From Spisula solida (Eukaryota > Mollusca > Bivalvia > Venerida > Mactridae), in contig OX365955.1 in the NCBI GenBank assembly GCA_947247005.1, forward strand, positions 5,094,001-5,158,000: a DNA stretch of 64,000 nucleotides. The letters are read 5' to 3'. The position numbers were made by a program, and so were the translations under genes. The notes beneath the pieces were generated by a model. That model saw nothing but the letters and a program-made list of their open reading frames with translations. It was not told the DNA's origin and did not search any database. Within the stretch, counting starts at the first letter, position 1, and the number at the start of each line of letters is the position of its first letter. Of the stretch, positions 24,901 through 36,719 are shown one piece after another.

Positions 24901-26255
24901 ATGAGGAATGGCTGGTGGTGGTGAGTACTTTATATGGCTATGTATAGGTTTACATTTTTTCTGGCATGGCTTTATTAAATGGCGGTCAAAGCTCAGTAGG
25001 TCTTAGATTGTTTGTACTCATAGAATATTGAATGGTGGACTCACTGTTGGTTTTAATACCCTACTTGGCCTAGCAAGTTTGTACTCAGTGGTGGCGAGTA
25101 CTCTATAGGGCATGACTTGAGACGCATGTATTCGGTTCTAATGGGTACCTCGTATGTTCAATAATGGTGGACTTGGTGTTGATGAGTAATACAAAATAAT
25201 AATAAGGCCGGAAATGGCTTTATGTAGTAAAATCTGACTTGTCCGTAGATTAAAAATTTTCATATCATTTTAGTGATGTTTTACCACCAATACATCGCAT
25301 TTAGCTTAAAGCATAGATAACTTGAACTGCATGATGATATGTACCTCTATCAAGTTAAATTAATTATAACAGCATAGTAAACATTTTCCCAAAAATTACA
25401 CTTTTCCTGACAATTGTGTATGTTCTTTCCTAAAATTATATATTTTGCACCATACCATGATTTAAGATGATTGTTATCATTAATAACACATTACTGTATC
25501 ATATTATAGTAATTACAATTGTAATTACCAAATAAAATGAACCATGACATAGAAGTCTATCAGTTCCGAAAATTCGCACTTTCCGTTACATTCTTTAGTG
25601 TTTACCCCCAAAAGTCCTTATTTTGTACCAAAGCCTAGCTTTAGGTGTTTAATATCGTCGTCGCAAGTCACTATTAAACTATCACAGCGATTATTTACCA
25701 AAAATAATGGTCATTGACGTTAAATTTCACCGATTCCGAAAATTTGCACTTTTAAATGCATTTTTAACGTTTTACCCCCAAAATACCACATTTTGTACCA
25801 TAGCCTAGCTTAAGGTGTTTAATATCTTCATCGCAAGTCACTATATAACTATCACAGCGATTATTTACCAAATATAATGGCTAATGACGTTAAAGTCAAC
25901 CGATTCCGAAAATTCGCACTTTTCCATGCACTTTTTAACGTTTTACCACAAAATACCTCCTTTGGCACAAATGCACGGCACTAAAATTTTGCAGTCTTCA
26001 ACTGCAACTTAATAACTACATATAAATGTGATGTATTATAAAATATGATTATAAATAACAATGTAGTTCACCGATTCCAAAAATTCGCAGTTTCGTTTAT
26101 ATTTTGGAACTTTTAGCCCAATTTTCTCAAAATGCTCAAGGGTGACACAATGTCACCCGTCAGAAATTCCATTTGAAAGGTCTTGTCTACTTAAATCAGC
26201 AAAGAAAAAAACTTTATACTCCAATGCAAGGTATATTGGGTTTGGGGCCGGACTA
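21910..26255. mobile_element. 4.35-kb inverted-repeat (foldback-like) DNA element
   Basis: Both ends read TAGTCCGGCCC inward, flanked by GTG on each side (21907-21909 and 26256-26258). The inverted arms are about 1.1 kb (21910 to about 23000, and about 25150 to 26255). They contain ~172-bp subterminal repeats with motifs AAAGTGCGAATTTT, GGTAAATAATCGCTGTGATAG and GACTTGCGATGAAGATATTAAA. The centre holds degenerate 'GGAATGGCTG...CAGTGTTAGGTA' repeats and a SINE. No transposase is present. A second copy starts at 62853. The 3-bp duplication is compatible with EnSpm/CACTA or Harbinger-type elements; the superfamily is unresolved. Confidence 0.85.
23735..24035 (+). mobile_element. tRNA-derived SINE
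   Basis: A pol III A box (TAGTGATAGGG, 23742-23752) and a perfect B box (GGTTCGATCCC, 23780-23790) stand at tRNA spacing, followed by a ~240-bp body. It lies inside the inverted-repeat element, so it is a nested insertion. The 3' boundary is approximate. Confidence 0.7.
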
Positions 26256-26596
26256 GTGTAATTGTGATATGCGTGTTAGACTAGAGTGGGTTTCGTCTAT
26301 TACATCATCATTGTTGATACCAATATCCCTAGCTATATTGACATAAAAGTCATTTAAAATATTACTAACTTCTTTTTGGCCAGACACTAACATATCATTT
26401 TCATTAAGAATAATATCACTATCAGATTTTGATGTGCTTTTAGATGATAAGAACGGTTTTATTGTTGGCCAAAAAGTATTTGCCTTTGGGCCTTCATTGC
26501 ACCGTTCAGCGAAATAAGTTTGCATTGACTCTCTTTTTAATTTTGTGACAATATTTCTTTGTTTACGATATTTTTCCCAATCACTACTATTGCGGA

Positions 26597-27954
26597 AGGA
26601 GAAAAACTTATTTCTTGTGCTTTAGGTGTCAGACAAGGTGAATGTCTATCACCTTTCCTATTTTCAATGTTTTTAAATGACTTAGAAGATTCGTACTACC
26701 ATAGCGACGTAGAAGGCATTGACGTTAACATGTTCAAAATATTCCTCATTTTATACGCGGATGACATTGTCATTTTTGCCAATAATAGCAGCGAATTGCA
26801 ATTGGCTTTAAATATTATTTCAGATTATTGTGATAGATGGAAACTTACTATAAATACAAATAAAACAAAAATAATGATTTTCAGAAAAGGTGGCAGATTA
26901 CCGGCAAACTTAGCTTTCTATTACAAAGGAAATATAATCGACAAAGTAAATAAATTCACTTATCTTGGCATAGTTTTTACCATAGGAGGATCTTTTATCG
27001 AAGCACAGAACACATTAGCAAACCAAGCACTGAAAGCTATATTTCAAATGAACAAATATTTATATCGTTACATAGACATTTCCATCACTCATCGACTTGA
27101 TTTATTTGACAAACTGATCACACCAATTTTAAACTATGGTAGCGAAGTTTGGGGTTTTAATCAAGGAGTTTCAATAGAAAAAGTGCATATGCAGTTCTGT
27201 AAGAGAATCTTAGGCGTAAAAAAAGACAACTCAAAATGATTTTATTTATGGTGAACTTGGACGAATATCATTTAAAACAAGACGTTTATATAATATACTA
27301 AAATATTGGGTTAAAATACTGAATACAGACAATAACAAGTACATCAAAAAGGTATATGAATTACTAAAGCTTGACCATGAGAGAATGCCGAATAAGATTA
27401 ATTGGTGCTCACTTGTGAAAGATTTATTGTGCTCACTAGGGTTTTATGAAGCATGGCTTTACCAGGGTATTGGTCATGTCGACTTATTCTTAATTAATAT
27501 TAAACAAAGATTAAATGACAATTTTGTACAAAACTGGTCGAACAGACTAAATGACTCTAGCAGAGCTCTATTTTATAACACCATTGCTGTTTTCAGACTT
27601 CAGCCATATTTAGAATTAATCAATATTAAAAAGTGTCGTATCGAACTTACAAAACTTAGGGTTTCCTCCCACAGACTTCATATTGAAACTGGCCGTTGGG
27701 CCAAACCAGTGAGTATTCCTGTCAATGAACGTATATGCGATTTATGTGCAGTGTTAGAAGATGAGTATCATTTCGTTTTACAATGCCCACTTTATAGCGA
27801 TTTAAGAAAAAAACACATTCCTTCATACTACAGAACCAGACCAAATATGATTAAATTTACCGAACTTATTAATACTGAAAATAAGAACCAGATCAGACAA
27901 TTAGGAAAGTTTGTATTAGACGCTTTCGAACTAAGAAAATTATGTTTTGAATGA
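26597..27954 (+). pseudogene. LINE RT, 5'-truncated with a frameshift
   Basis: Homologous to the C-terminal two thirds of the LINE at 17725: GVRQGECLSPFLF, catalytic LILYADD, FRKGGRLP, FTYLGIVF, SEVWGF, and the terminal C-x2-C...H...C knuckle. The frame breaks near 27226 at a run of seven A (one extra A relative to the sister copy) and continues in the next frame to the stop at 27954. The fingers domain and endonuclease are absent. Decayed copy. Confidence 0.85.
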
Positions 27955-28080
27955 ATGTTTTAACTATAGTTGTATAACTTATCAATGTATATTTTGTTAT
28001 TATTCGAACTAAGAAAATTATGTTTTGAATGAATGTTTTAACTATAGTTGTATAACTTATCAATGTATATTTTGTTATTA
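27925..28080 (+). repeat. 78-bp tandem duplication at the LINE 3' end
   Basis: Copies 27925-28002 and 28003-28080 begin TTCGAACTAAGAAAATTATG and appear identical. The repeat spans the last ~10 codons of the LINE and its first 3' UTR bases, so it arose in or after this LINE copy. Confidence 0.9.
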
Positions 28081-28974
28081 TTTGTTTAATCTACATCTTT
28101 TTACTTGTTACTTCAAGTTGTTAATTAAAATTTTAGGTATTGTTACATACCATTATATAGGTATGTGCCATTGTGTTGTCCTTGTAATTTCGTTTCGCCA
28201 AGGTCAACTTTCCAATGGTATTGTGTCAACATCTTAGTTAGTATGTTATTGCAACAACTTAATGGTTATTTGATAGTTGTACGAAGTAATAAACAATGTA
28301 TATATATATATGTATAACTGACGTACTGTACAATCATAGTGTCCTTGTAAGTTTTCGTTTCGGCAAGGACAACTTGATTATACTAGTATAATAAAACAAA
28401 ATTTCACTCAAGAAACTCTATTCTATATGTAGAACGTACTTTCCCCTTCTTTAAAGTATGTAGTCCGTGTATTTTAACCGGTTTACTCCACAATCCAATA
28501 TAGGTATGTATATTAATGTGTAAATTGGCATACCATAATGTGTTTATTGGCATACCATAATATGACTATTGTAGCATACGTATAATGTTATATGTTATTA
28601 GGTATACAATTACCTTACAGTAATAATCCATATTATATCACTAAAGCATGATGATCTGCATCACTATATATTTCAACATCTGCATACATGTACGTACTAA
28701 CAAATGCAACATTATGTATCATTAATAACCTTCTCCGACTGTATTTGATTAAACTGTTTGCCATATTATGTATTGTGACCTCATGGGCCTTATGGTCTAC
28801 GGGTAATTTGTTAATAAACTTGTTCAAAAACTTGTTCAAACTTGTTCATGTATCAAAGAATACCCTATATATTCGTTATATGGTCTTTGTATGTACTTAC
28901 TTCATGATGTCTCCATACAAGTATAAATATCAATAAATTGTACAGCTTCATCATTAATTTGATTTTTATTCTAT
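28081..28974. other. LINE 3' UTR and AT-rich spacer
   Basis: Contains two diverged copies of a CGTTTCG(C/G)CAAGG motif (near 28190 and 28355), a TATATATATA run near 28299 and CTTGTTCAAA repeats near 28823. I see no gene. Confidence 0.5.
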
Positions 28975-29680
28975 AAAAATCCAAACATTAATTTATTGAC
29001 ATATTCCCATCGTAATATATGGAAATATACATCCGTGATTGAAAAGTTCGAGATATCAGATTTACGGTTATCAGAAAAGTGCTCATCATTCATCGGCATA
29101 GTTAAACAATGTTATTCACCATTATTAATATATTTTTATATATTAAGAAAGTGTGTAGTATAATCTTTAATATAAGACCAAAATTATTAAAATATATGAC
29201 ATAATAATGATTTTATTCAAGGTTCCGTGCAGACGACGGAGTTCGTTGAAAACTCAATTCTATATGAAAAATCTAAATATTTCACGGCTATATTTCAACA
29301 ATTGCGTACCACATTAGTACTAAGTTATTTATATATTCTGAAAGTGGTTAGTGTACTCTTTAATAAAATACTATATTTATTAAAAATGAAAGATTAATAA
29401 AAAAAAATTCAAGGTTCCGTGGGTTACATTTAGTTCCGATAATTGAAAAATATTAGTGAAAAATGGTGACATTTCATGGCTATATTTTAACAATATATAT
29501 TCATTTTAATAATATACATGTACTATTTATATGTTTAGAAAGAGGTTATAGTCATCTTGGATATGAGACTAAAATAATTTAAATCTATGCAAAAATAAAA
29601 TTTAGTGTTCCGTGAGTTCCGTAAATTTTACTTCGAGATAAAGGGTGTTCCGGGTTTTACACTTGCTTCTGTAATGTTAC
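28975..29680 (-). repeat. AT-rich element with ~190-bp subrepeats (copy 2, inverted)
   Basis: Reverse complement is homologous to 5925-6560, with matching segments CGTAAATC(G/T)GATATCTCGA, TTGGTCTTATATTAA and the terminal GGAACACCC. More than 22 kb separates the copies. Divergence is noticeable, so these are old. Confidence 0.75.
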
Positions 29681-29685
29681 TCATT

Positions 29686-31880
29686 TTATTTGGGGGTCTG
29701 GCCCTTTTTGCAGCCCCAAGATTGGACCCTATTGAGGGTCTCGTTCTGTTCGTATGAGCATATGCTTTGTCTGTATACCCGGTCTTCCGGGGTCACACTG
29801 CCTGGTTCAGGCTCTACAGGGGCTCGAACCCACGCATGTGTACCTATGTATAGTGCTTTATGGCTACTTTAGGGGTCTGGTCCCTCTTTCAGCCCCAAGA
29901 TAGGACTCTATTGAGAGTCTCATTCTGTTCGTTTGAGCATGTGCTTGGTCTGTATACCCGGTCTTCCGGGGTCACACTGCCTGGTTCAGGCTCTACAGGG
30001 GCTCGAACCCACGCATGTGTACCTATGTATAGTGCTTTATGGCTACTTTAGGGGTCTGGTCCCTCTTTCAGCCCCAAGATAGGACCCCATTAGGGGTCTA
30101 GTTCTGTTTGTATGAGTATATTCTTTGTATGTATACCTGATCTTCCGGGGTCACACAGCCTGGTTCAGGCTCTAGAGGGGCTCGAACCCACGCAAGTGTA
30201 CCTATTGTATAGTGCTTTAAATGTGGCTTATTTGGGGGACTGGCCCTTATTTCAGCCCCAAGATAGAACCCTATTGAGGGTCTCGTTCTGATCGTATGAG
30301 CATGTGCTTCGTCTGTATACCCGGTCTTCCGGGGTCACATAGCCTGGTTCAGGTTCTACAGGGGCTCGAACCCACGCATGTGTACCTATGTATAGTGCTT
30401 TATGGCTACTTTAGGGGTCTGGTCCCTCTTTCAGCCCCAAGATAGGACCCTATTGAGAGTCTCATTCTGTTCGTTTGAGCATGTGCTTGGTCTGTATACC
30501 CGGTCTTCCGGGGTCACACAGCCTGGTTCAGGCTCTACAGGGGCTCGAACCCACGCATGTGTACCTATGTTATAGTGCTTTATGGCTACTTTGGGGGTCT
30601 GGTCCCTCTTTCAGCCCCAAGATAGGACCCCATTAGGGGTCTAGTTCTGTTTGTATGAGTATATTCTTTGTATGTATACCTGATCTTCCGGGGTCACACA
30701 GCCTGGTTCAGGCTCTAGAGGGGCTCGAACCCACGCAAGTGTACCTATTGTATAGTGCTTTAAATGTGGCTTATTTGGGGGACTGGCCCTTATTTCAGCC
30801 CCAAGATAGGACCCTATTGAGAGTCTCATTCTGTTCGTTTGAGCATGTGCTTGGTCTGTATATCCGGTCTTCCGGGGTCACACAGCATGTTTCAGGCTCT
30901 ACAGGGGCTCGAACCCACGCATGTGTACCTATTGTATAGTGCTTCATGGCTACTTTGGGGGTCTGGCCCTTTTTTCAGCCCCAAGATTGGACCCTATTGA
31001 GGGTCTCGTTCTGTTCGTATGAGCATATGCTTTGTCTGTATACCCGGTCTTCTGGGGTCACACTGCCTGGTTCAGGCTCTACAGGGGCTCGAACCCACGC
31101 ATGTGTACCTATGTATAGTGCTTTATGGCTACTTTAGGGGTCTGGTCCCTCTTTCAGCCCCAAGATAGGACCCTATTGAGAGTCTCATTCTGTTCGTTTG
31201 AGCATGTGCTTGGTCTGTATACCCGGTCTTCCGGGGTCACACAGCCTGGTTCAGGCTCTACAGGGGCTCGAACCCACGCATGTGTACCTATTGTATAGTG
31301 CTTTATGGCTACTTTGGGGGTCTGGTCCCTCTTTCAGCCCCAAGATAGGACCCCATTAGGGGTCTAGTTCTGTTTGTATGAGTATATTCTTTGTATGTAT
31401 ACCTGATCTTCCGGGGTCACACAGCCTGGTTCAGGCTCTAGAGGGGCTCGAACCCACGCAAGTGTACCTATTGTATAGTGCTTTAAATGTGGCTTATTTG
31501 GGGACTGGCCCTTATTTCAGCCCCAAGATAGGACCCTATTGAGGGTCTCGTTCTGTTCGTATGAGCATGTGCTTCGTCTGTATACCCGGTCTTCGGGGGT
31601 CACACTGCCTGGTTCAGGCTCTACATGGGCTCGAACCCACGCAGTGTACCTATTGTATTGTGCTTTATGGCTTATTTGGGGGGCTGACCCTTATTTCAGC
31701 TCCAAGATAGGACCCTATTGAGGGTCTCGTTCAGTTCGAATGAGGATGTGCATCGTCTGTATACCCGGTCTTCCGGGGTCACGCAGCCTGGTTCAGGCTC
31801 TACAGGGGCTCGAACCCACACATATCATGTACCTATTGTATAGTGCTTTATGGCTACTTTGAGGGTCTGGTCCCTCTTTC
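29686..31880 (+). repeat. ~181-bp satellite, about 12 copies, four subtypes
   Basis: The unit contains TTTCAGCCCCAAGATAGGAC, ACCCGGTCTTCCGGGGTCAC and GGGGCTCGAACCCACGCATG. Units start near 29692, 29871, 30051, 30234, 30415, 30596, 30776, 30957, 31137, 31317, 31498, 31676 and 31860. Subtypes recur in order, giving a ~725-bp higher-order period. GCTCGAACCC resembles a pol III B box. Open frames in the array are repeat artefacts. Confidence 0.9.
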
Positions 31881-32229
31881 AACCCAAAGTTAGAACCTTA
31901 GTGAGTGTCTAGCTCGGTCTAATTTGGTTTTCTACGGGGTGTTGATGTATCAGAGCAGGGTTAAGAGGACATAGATATCGATTGTATTATCCGAACATCT
32001 GGATATCCGATTTAGTGAATACGCTGATGGAAAATTCAAACCCCGTCAATCAAGTTCAAACCATAATGTATCAATAATAAAACTAGAGAATGTCATAGGT
32101 ACTAACCATGTGGATAGATTTACCTTTCATTGTAATAATATTAATGTATATGTACTATATAAAGCTATAAACGTGTGTTGTTATTGCAGACAGCGTGGTC
32201 TTTTATACTGTTTTTACGTCTGCGTAGAA
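31881..32229 (+). other. 5' region of the DIRS element
   Basis: Non-coding sequence between the satellite and the first DIRS ORF. The 5' terminal repeat of the element should lie here, but I could not match it to the 3' side. Confidence 0.4.
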
Positions 32230-33000
32230 ATGGAACAGAAATTAGACGATTTCATGAAAATTGTGGAAGAAAAGTTTGTTTCTATCGATGCAAAGTTAGC
32301 GGACATTAATATTAGTGATAATCGTGACGGATTTAGTGCAAAATTTGTGCATTCTGCTCCATATTCGGAGCCAATTGACAGTCACTGTGACCACGTGGCC
32401 TCCAGTTTCGCAGAGCCCGGCGCCACTGGCAGCACCCAGGATATCCAAGGAGATTTTCAGGCGTTGAGAGATTCTCTCACACGAATTAAGCTTCCAGCGG
32501 AGTTAAAGCTGAACGAATCTCGTCAAGGAATCCAGAGGAAAGACCAACCAGTTCTTAACGTTGTGTCTAAATGCGGTCGTTACAACGAGACATTAGTGAA
32601 GTTATTGTCGACTATTGAACCTGGAAGTAACATTTCACAGACGACATTGGATCAGTTATTTTTGATTGCGCAGGCACAAGGACGTTTCCTGCAGGATGAA
32701 TATGCTACTTTAATTGTGAATAGTCAATTTGACTCTAATACGTCCAAGTTGTTCAGGGCGCTTCAGAAGAATACATCGGGGCTGAACCCGGCATCATTAG
32801 AGACACTACGTTCGGCTGCTACAATATCGGCTGCTAGCCGTCCCCAGGAGCCATATCGTACATCGACAGGAAGTCGTGGCAGAGGCCGCGGTTACCACAG
32901 GGGTAACCAACGTTCGGATATCTACCAGTCGTTCACACAGCGTCAATTCCCGAAACGACCCCAAAGAGAGGATTATACCCACAACCAAGGAGACGATTAA
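32230..33000 (+). CDS. DIRS retrotransposon Gag-like protein
   Basis: 256 aa from the ATG at 32230. This start is preferred because it begins the coherent acidic/coiled-coil-like MEQKLDDFMKIVEEKF. The frame upstream is rich in Cys and Tyr and looks non-coding. The middle is helical (LVKLLSTIEPGSN, FLIAQAQGRF). The C-terminus is basic and Gly/Arg-rich (RGRGRGYHRG), suited to nucleic-acid binding. No zinc knuckle. The role is inferred from its position before the RT and from DIRS organisation; the sequence itself is not diagnostic. Confidence 0.65.
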   Translation: MEQKLDDFMKIVEEKFVSIDAKLADINISDNRDGFSAKFVHSAPYSEPIDSHCDHVASSFAEPGATGSTQDIQGDFQALRDSLTRIKLPAELKLNESRQGIQRKDQPVLNVVSKCGRYNETLVKLLSTIEPGSNISQTTLDQLFLIAQAQGRFLQDEYATLIVNSQFDSNTSKLFRALQKNTSGLNPASLETLRSAATISAASRPQEPYRTSTGSRGRGRGYHRGNQRSDIYQSFTQRQFPKRPQREDYTHNQGDD

Positions 33001-33173
33001 ATTTTGACTGTGCTAATTGTTATAAGTATGATAGATCTAGTGATTTTAGTATTCATTGTTATTGTGTTGCTTATTGAAAGCTGGATTTAATCACAATCTT
33101 GGATTACATGTGCAGTGGTGAATTGGTGTTTTATTACTTGTAGGTTTGTGTGTTTTAATTATTAATTCATCCA

Positions 33174-35023
33174 ATGTGTCAGTCGAAACTAAATAGAAAT
33201 GTAAATGCATGGATTCAGATTAATTCACCGGATTATATCATAGAATGGGTTTCTAAGGGAGTACCCATTCCGTTAAACAGTGATATTGTATCTTTTGAAC
33301 TAGAGAACCATAAACTGACTTCTAGACAATCATCATTTGTTGATGGAGAACTCGAGCGTTTATTATTGAACAATTATATTGAGCCTTGTGATTATAAACC
33401 CTTGTGTGTCAGTCCTCTTAGCTGTGTCCCTAAGAAAGGTGGAACATTTAGACTAATTACCGATTTAAGATTGCTTAATTCTCAGTGCAAAGTGCCCAAA
33501 TTTCGCAATGACGATATTAGAGAGGCAGCTAAGCTTGTAAAGCCAAATGATAGATTTATAACCACTGATATAAAAGACGGATTTTTCATGTTCAGGTTGC
33601 AGTGGACTATAGAGATCATTTAGGTTTTAGGTGGAATAATCAGTATTATCGTTGGAAAGTCCTTCCTTTTGGTTTGAGTTGTTCCCCTTACTATTTTAAT
33701 AAGATTCTTCGTCCTGTAATTGCATATTTACGATCGTTGGGCGTCCGTGTCACTGTATTTGTAGATTATTTTCTTTTGGCTGCTGAAATTAGTACTGTGA
33801 CGGATCACGCTGATTTATTATTGCAGACACTGTCCGATTTAGGGTTTGTGCTTAATTTGGAGAAGTCGCACTTGATACCTTCATGTAATATAAAGTATCT
33901 AGGTTATGACATTTATAGTTCGGACTGCAAAGTTATCGTAAAAGCGCGAAGTGTTCGTGTTTTAAAATTAAAATCGGCGATTCGTAAAGCTTTGAAATCT
34001 TGCATGATTAATGCGCGATCATTGGCACGCATATGTGGTCAGTGTATTTCTGTTGCTTGGGCGGTTACGCCTGGTAAACTATTTTTGCGTAACGCATATA
34101 GGCTTCTTAGCACAAGGTCATCGTGGGGTGATTATTTGAGTATAACGAAGGAGGTAGCGGACGAATTCCGCTGGTGGCTTGAATCTGTAAACGCTTGGAA
34201 CTCGCGTGTAATATGTTCCGAGTCAATAGACGCACAGGTGGTGACGGACGCGTCACACCTCGGCTGGGGTGCAGTGTACGAGGGACACATTGCATCCGGG
34301 GATTGGAACAAACGTATATCATTCCAATCATCAAACGAAAGGGAGATGTTGGCTATTCTTATGGCACTGAAGTCCCTACTGACGGGCAAGCGCGTCCAAA
34401 TTTTAACCGACAATATTTCGGCAATGGCTTATATAAGACATATGGGTGGCCCGAGTCCGAATCTTGCCAAACTGGCAATCGCAATATGGGGAGAAGCCAT
34501 GGAGAATGGGATATGGCTCGAGTCCGCGCATATCGCCGGAAAGTTGAACAGGGAAGCCGATTACTGGTCGAGGACACCAGACAAGCACAATTGGCGTCTG
34601 CACCCGCGCCTATTTCATTACATAGACGAGTTGTGGGGTCCACACACAATAGATCGTTTCGCGAATTGCCAAAACACACACGTAAAGCGGTTCAACAGTC
34701 GATACTGGGAACCGATGTCAGAGGGTGTAGACGCTTTAGCTCAGGTCAACTGGGGCTTAGAGAACAATTACGTCAATCCACCGTTCTGTCTCATGTCCCG
34801 CGTCCTAGACGTGGTCACATCGCAGTGTGCCATTGCAACCATAATCGCACCGGCGTGGAAGGCTCAAACTTGGTATCTAAGACTAAAGCAGTTGTCAATA
34901 GCCCCACCGTTACGTATTCCAAACAACAAAAACAGTTGTCGCGCGATGGGGGTAACACCGGAACCATGCCGGAACCGGAAATGGGCGCTTTACGCTTGGA
35001 GGATATATGGAGGAAAAATTTAA
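33174..35023 (+). pseudogene. DIRS reverse transcriptase-RNase H-methyltransferase, frameshifted
   Basis: The RT begins at 33174 (SPLSCVPKKGG, FRLITDLRLLN). It shifts frame near 33590 in a T run, where one T appears lost, and resumes as LGFRWNNQYYRWKVLPFGLSC. The catalytic motif reads VFVDYFLL where VDDF is expected, so the second catalytic Asp is replaced by Tyr. RNase H follows (VVTDASHLGWGAV, REMLAIL, ILTDN, NREADYWSR). Next is the DIRS-type Dam-like methyltransferase region (DRFANC...RFNSRYWEP...NNYVNPPFCL, with the NPPF motif). Both the frameshift and the Asp loss indicate an inactive copy. Confidence 0.85.
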
Positions 35024-35291
35024 CTGAAAGACAAAATTGGTCGGACCGCGCTGTTGATCGTTTGACATATTGTTTAGCACCCAGTACAGTCAGTTCATAT
35101 AATAGGTTGATCAGTAGATTTGGGACATTTTGTGAGAGCTCGTCTTACAAGTTTCCGCCTGACAGTACGGCACCTGTCGCAGACTTTCTTTGTGAGATTG
35201 CAGGTGCGTCTGAACGACCCAACTCAGTTTTACGCACCGTGTCGGCGGCTATCGGTCATGTTTATAAAGGCCTAGGCATTCCGAGTGTATT

Positions 35292-36026
35292 CATGGGCGT
35301 AGGAGAAGGGGGGACCAACATATCTTTTGGCCCCCCCCCCCCCCCCAATAATTCAGACCATATTCATAATTGTTCGTCAAAAATAGTCTTGTAATAGGTA
35401 ATGTGCCTTTTATTCTTGGTTAAAAAGTATAAAATGAGAATTTTCGTGCTCGCTTCGCTCGCAAAATAATGTTAATCTATGAAATTCGTTATCCTGTAGC
35501 TGTTGAAAGAGCTACAAGAACTATAGAAATACATTGTAAGATCAAGTTTGCCCCCCTACTATATTGCTGTTAAACTTTGTCATTTCTATGTTGAATGATC
35601 AATTACTAAACCTCTTAACTCTTAGAATCGGGCATCTGGTCAATGATTAGTAAAAATATTTCAAAATCAGGACTTAATTTGCTGGATCTTGTATAACGTA
35701 TGTCTTGTAAAATTCCAAATAATTACCTCAGAACCCACAGAATGCACCAGATTGATCCATTATTTTAAAAAAAATCCCGGGGGAGCATGCCCCCCGGAAC
35801 CCCCCAACTTAAAATACTAGTTTAAGATAACATTATTTTTTTACCCACTATTTTGACAAGCAAACAACTTAGTAATAGTAGGTATACCTTACCTTAGTTA
35901 TCATATACACAAACACTCACCATAAGCTATTAACACTTAATATGACCCCCATATCACAAAAAAAAAATTTCGCCCCCCCCCCAATGTTTGGCCCCCCCCA
36001 ATGTTGAAGACGCTCCTACGCCCATG
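35292..36026. mobile_element. 735-bp TIR element in the DIRS recombinase, TSD GTATT
   Basis: The ends are CATGGGCGTAGGAG and, in reverse complement, the same 14 bases. GTATT flanks it at 35287-35291 and 36027-36031. Poly-C tracts lie just inside both ends, and a GCTCGCTTCGCTCGC motif is near 35450. No ORF. The 5-bp duplication and layout resemble the element at 37046, so hAT5-like is likely. Confidence 0.85.
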
Positions 36027-36460
36027 GTATTAGATGCTCCTGAGCTCCAGATGCTTATAACAGGTCTTGTAAAATCGGGGACTTCTATACCTATGAATCG
36101 ATCTAAGGCTATGCCAGTGCATAAGTTTCACGATTTATTCCTTGCCTGGCCTGAAAATGGTAGTCTGGCTATCAAAGACTTACGGCTTAAGACACTTACG
36201 CTTCTTGCTCTTACTCTTATGTTAAGACCTTCGGATGCTGCTCCGAAGGGTAAAATGCATACCGATACGGGTCCGTGTGATCTCATTTTCAGTATTGATC
36301 AGATTGAATTTACTGCTGAGGGGGCTAAATTTACTTTATTTGGGATAAAAAACGACACCTCTAGAACAGGTTTCGTGGTTAGTATTCCGCACGCTAGTAA
36401 TCACAAGATAGATCCGATTGTTACTTTGCGAGAATATATTTCAAGAACCGACTGTAACAG

Positions 36461-36719
36461 ATAAACCAAACAGATTAATTTTGTCCGTATAGTTTAGCAT
36501 TGTAATTTTTGTTTTTAGTTCGTCTTGCATATTTGTAGTTTCATTTGTTAATTAATTCTCTTGTAACATTGTTTGTATATATTATTATATGTCTCATATA
36601 AATGTTCTATGCATATACTTAAATATATGATTTCTTTGTTATGTCGAATACAAGCTTGTAGCTTATGTTTATTATGTTAACTATAATCGACGTTAAATAA
36701 AGTTTATCTTATCTTATCT
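36461..36719 (+). mobile_element. 259-bp (TTATC)n-tailed retroelement tail, TSD TAACAG
   Basis: Starts ATAAACCAAACAG and ends (TTATC)n. TAACAG occurs at 36455-36460 and 36720-36725. It interrupts the recombinase frame. The minus copy is at 15536-15790. Confidence 0.88.

Larger units (their letters stand above)
20366..26597 (-). pseudogene. CR1/jockey-like LINE ORF split by a 4.35-kb element
   Basis: Two minus-strand pieces belong together: an upstream linker (26597-26259, with WEKYRKQRN and the KPFLSSK segment) and the RT (21906-20366). The RT has FKKDD, NYRPVSILPTISKLFE, MDLSKAFD, KGVPQGSILGPLIF and YADD. The coding frame passes from one piece to the other if the inverted-repeat element and one GTG copy are ignored. 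A TAA at 20464-20466 interrupts the conserved C-terminal region; beyond it the same frame stays alignable (VWNNLP, FKQLI) to 20366. 5'-truncated, with the endonuclease absent. The 5' breakpoint at about 26597 is shared, head to head, with a plus-strand LINE. Confidence 0.85.

Noticed and set aside
24662..24904. 80-codon frame with a TRPGIEPGTSR-type peptide
   Set aside because: That peptide is a frequent by-product of repeat sequence, and it lies in the non-coding centre of the foldback element.
29690..31721. Repeated 60-95-codon frames sharing the same peptide
   Set aside because: They are the satellite unit read through; frames end at unit boundaries and shift with indels.
34195..34965. 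Second long frame overlapping the DIRS RNase H and methyltransferase
   Set aside because: No motif before 34966. Only the part beyond that start has recombinase sequence.
35988..36026. Apparent ATG start for the recombinase middle piece
   Set aside because: That ATG is inside the inserted TIR element; the true frame enters at 36032.
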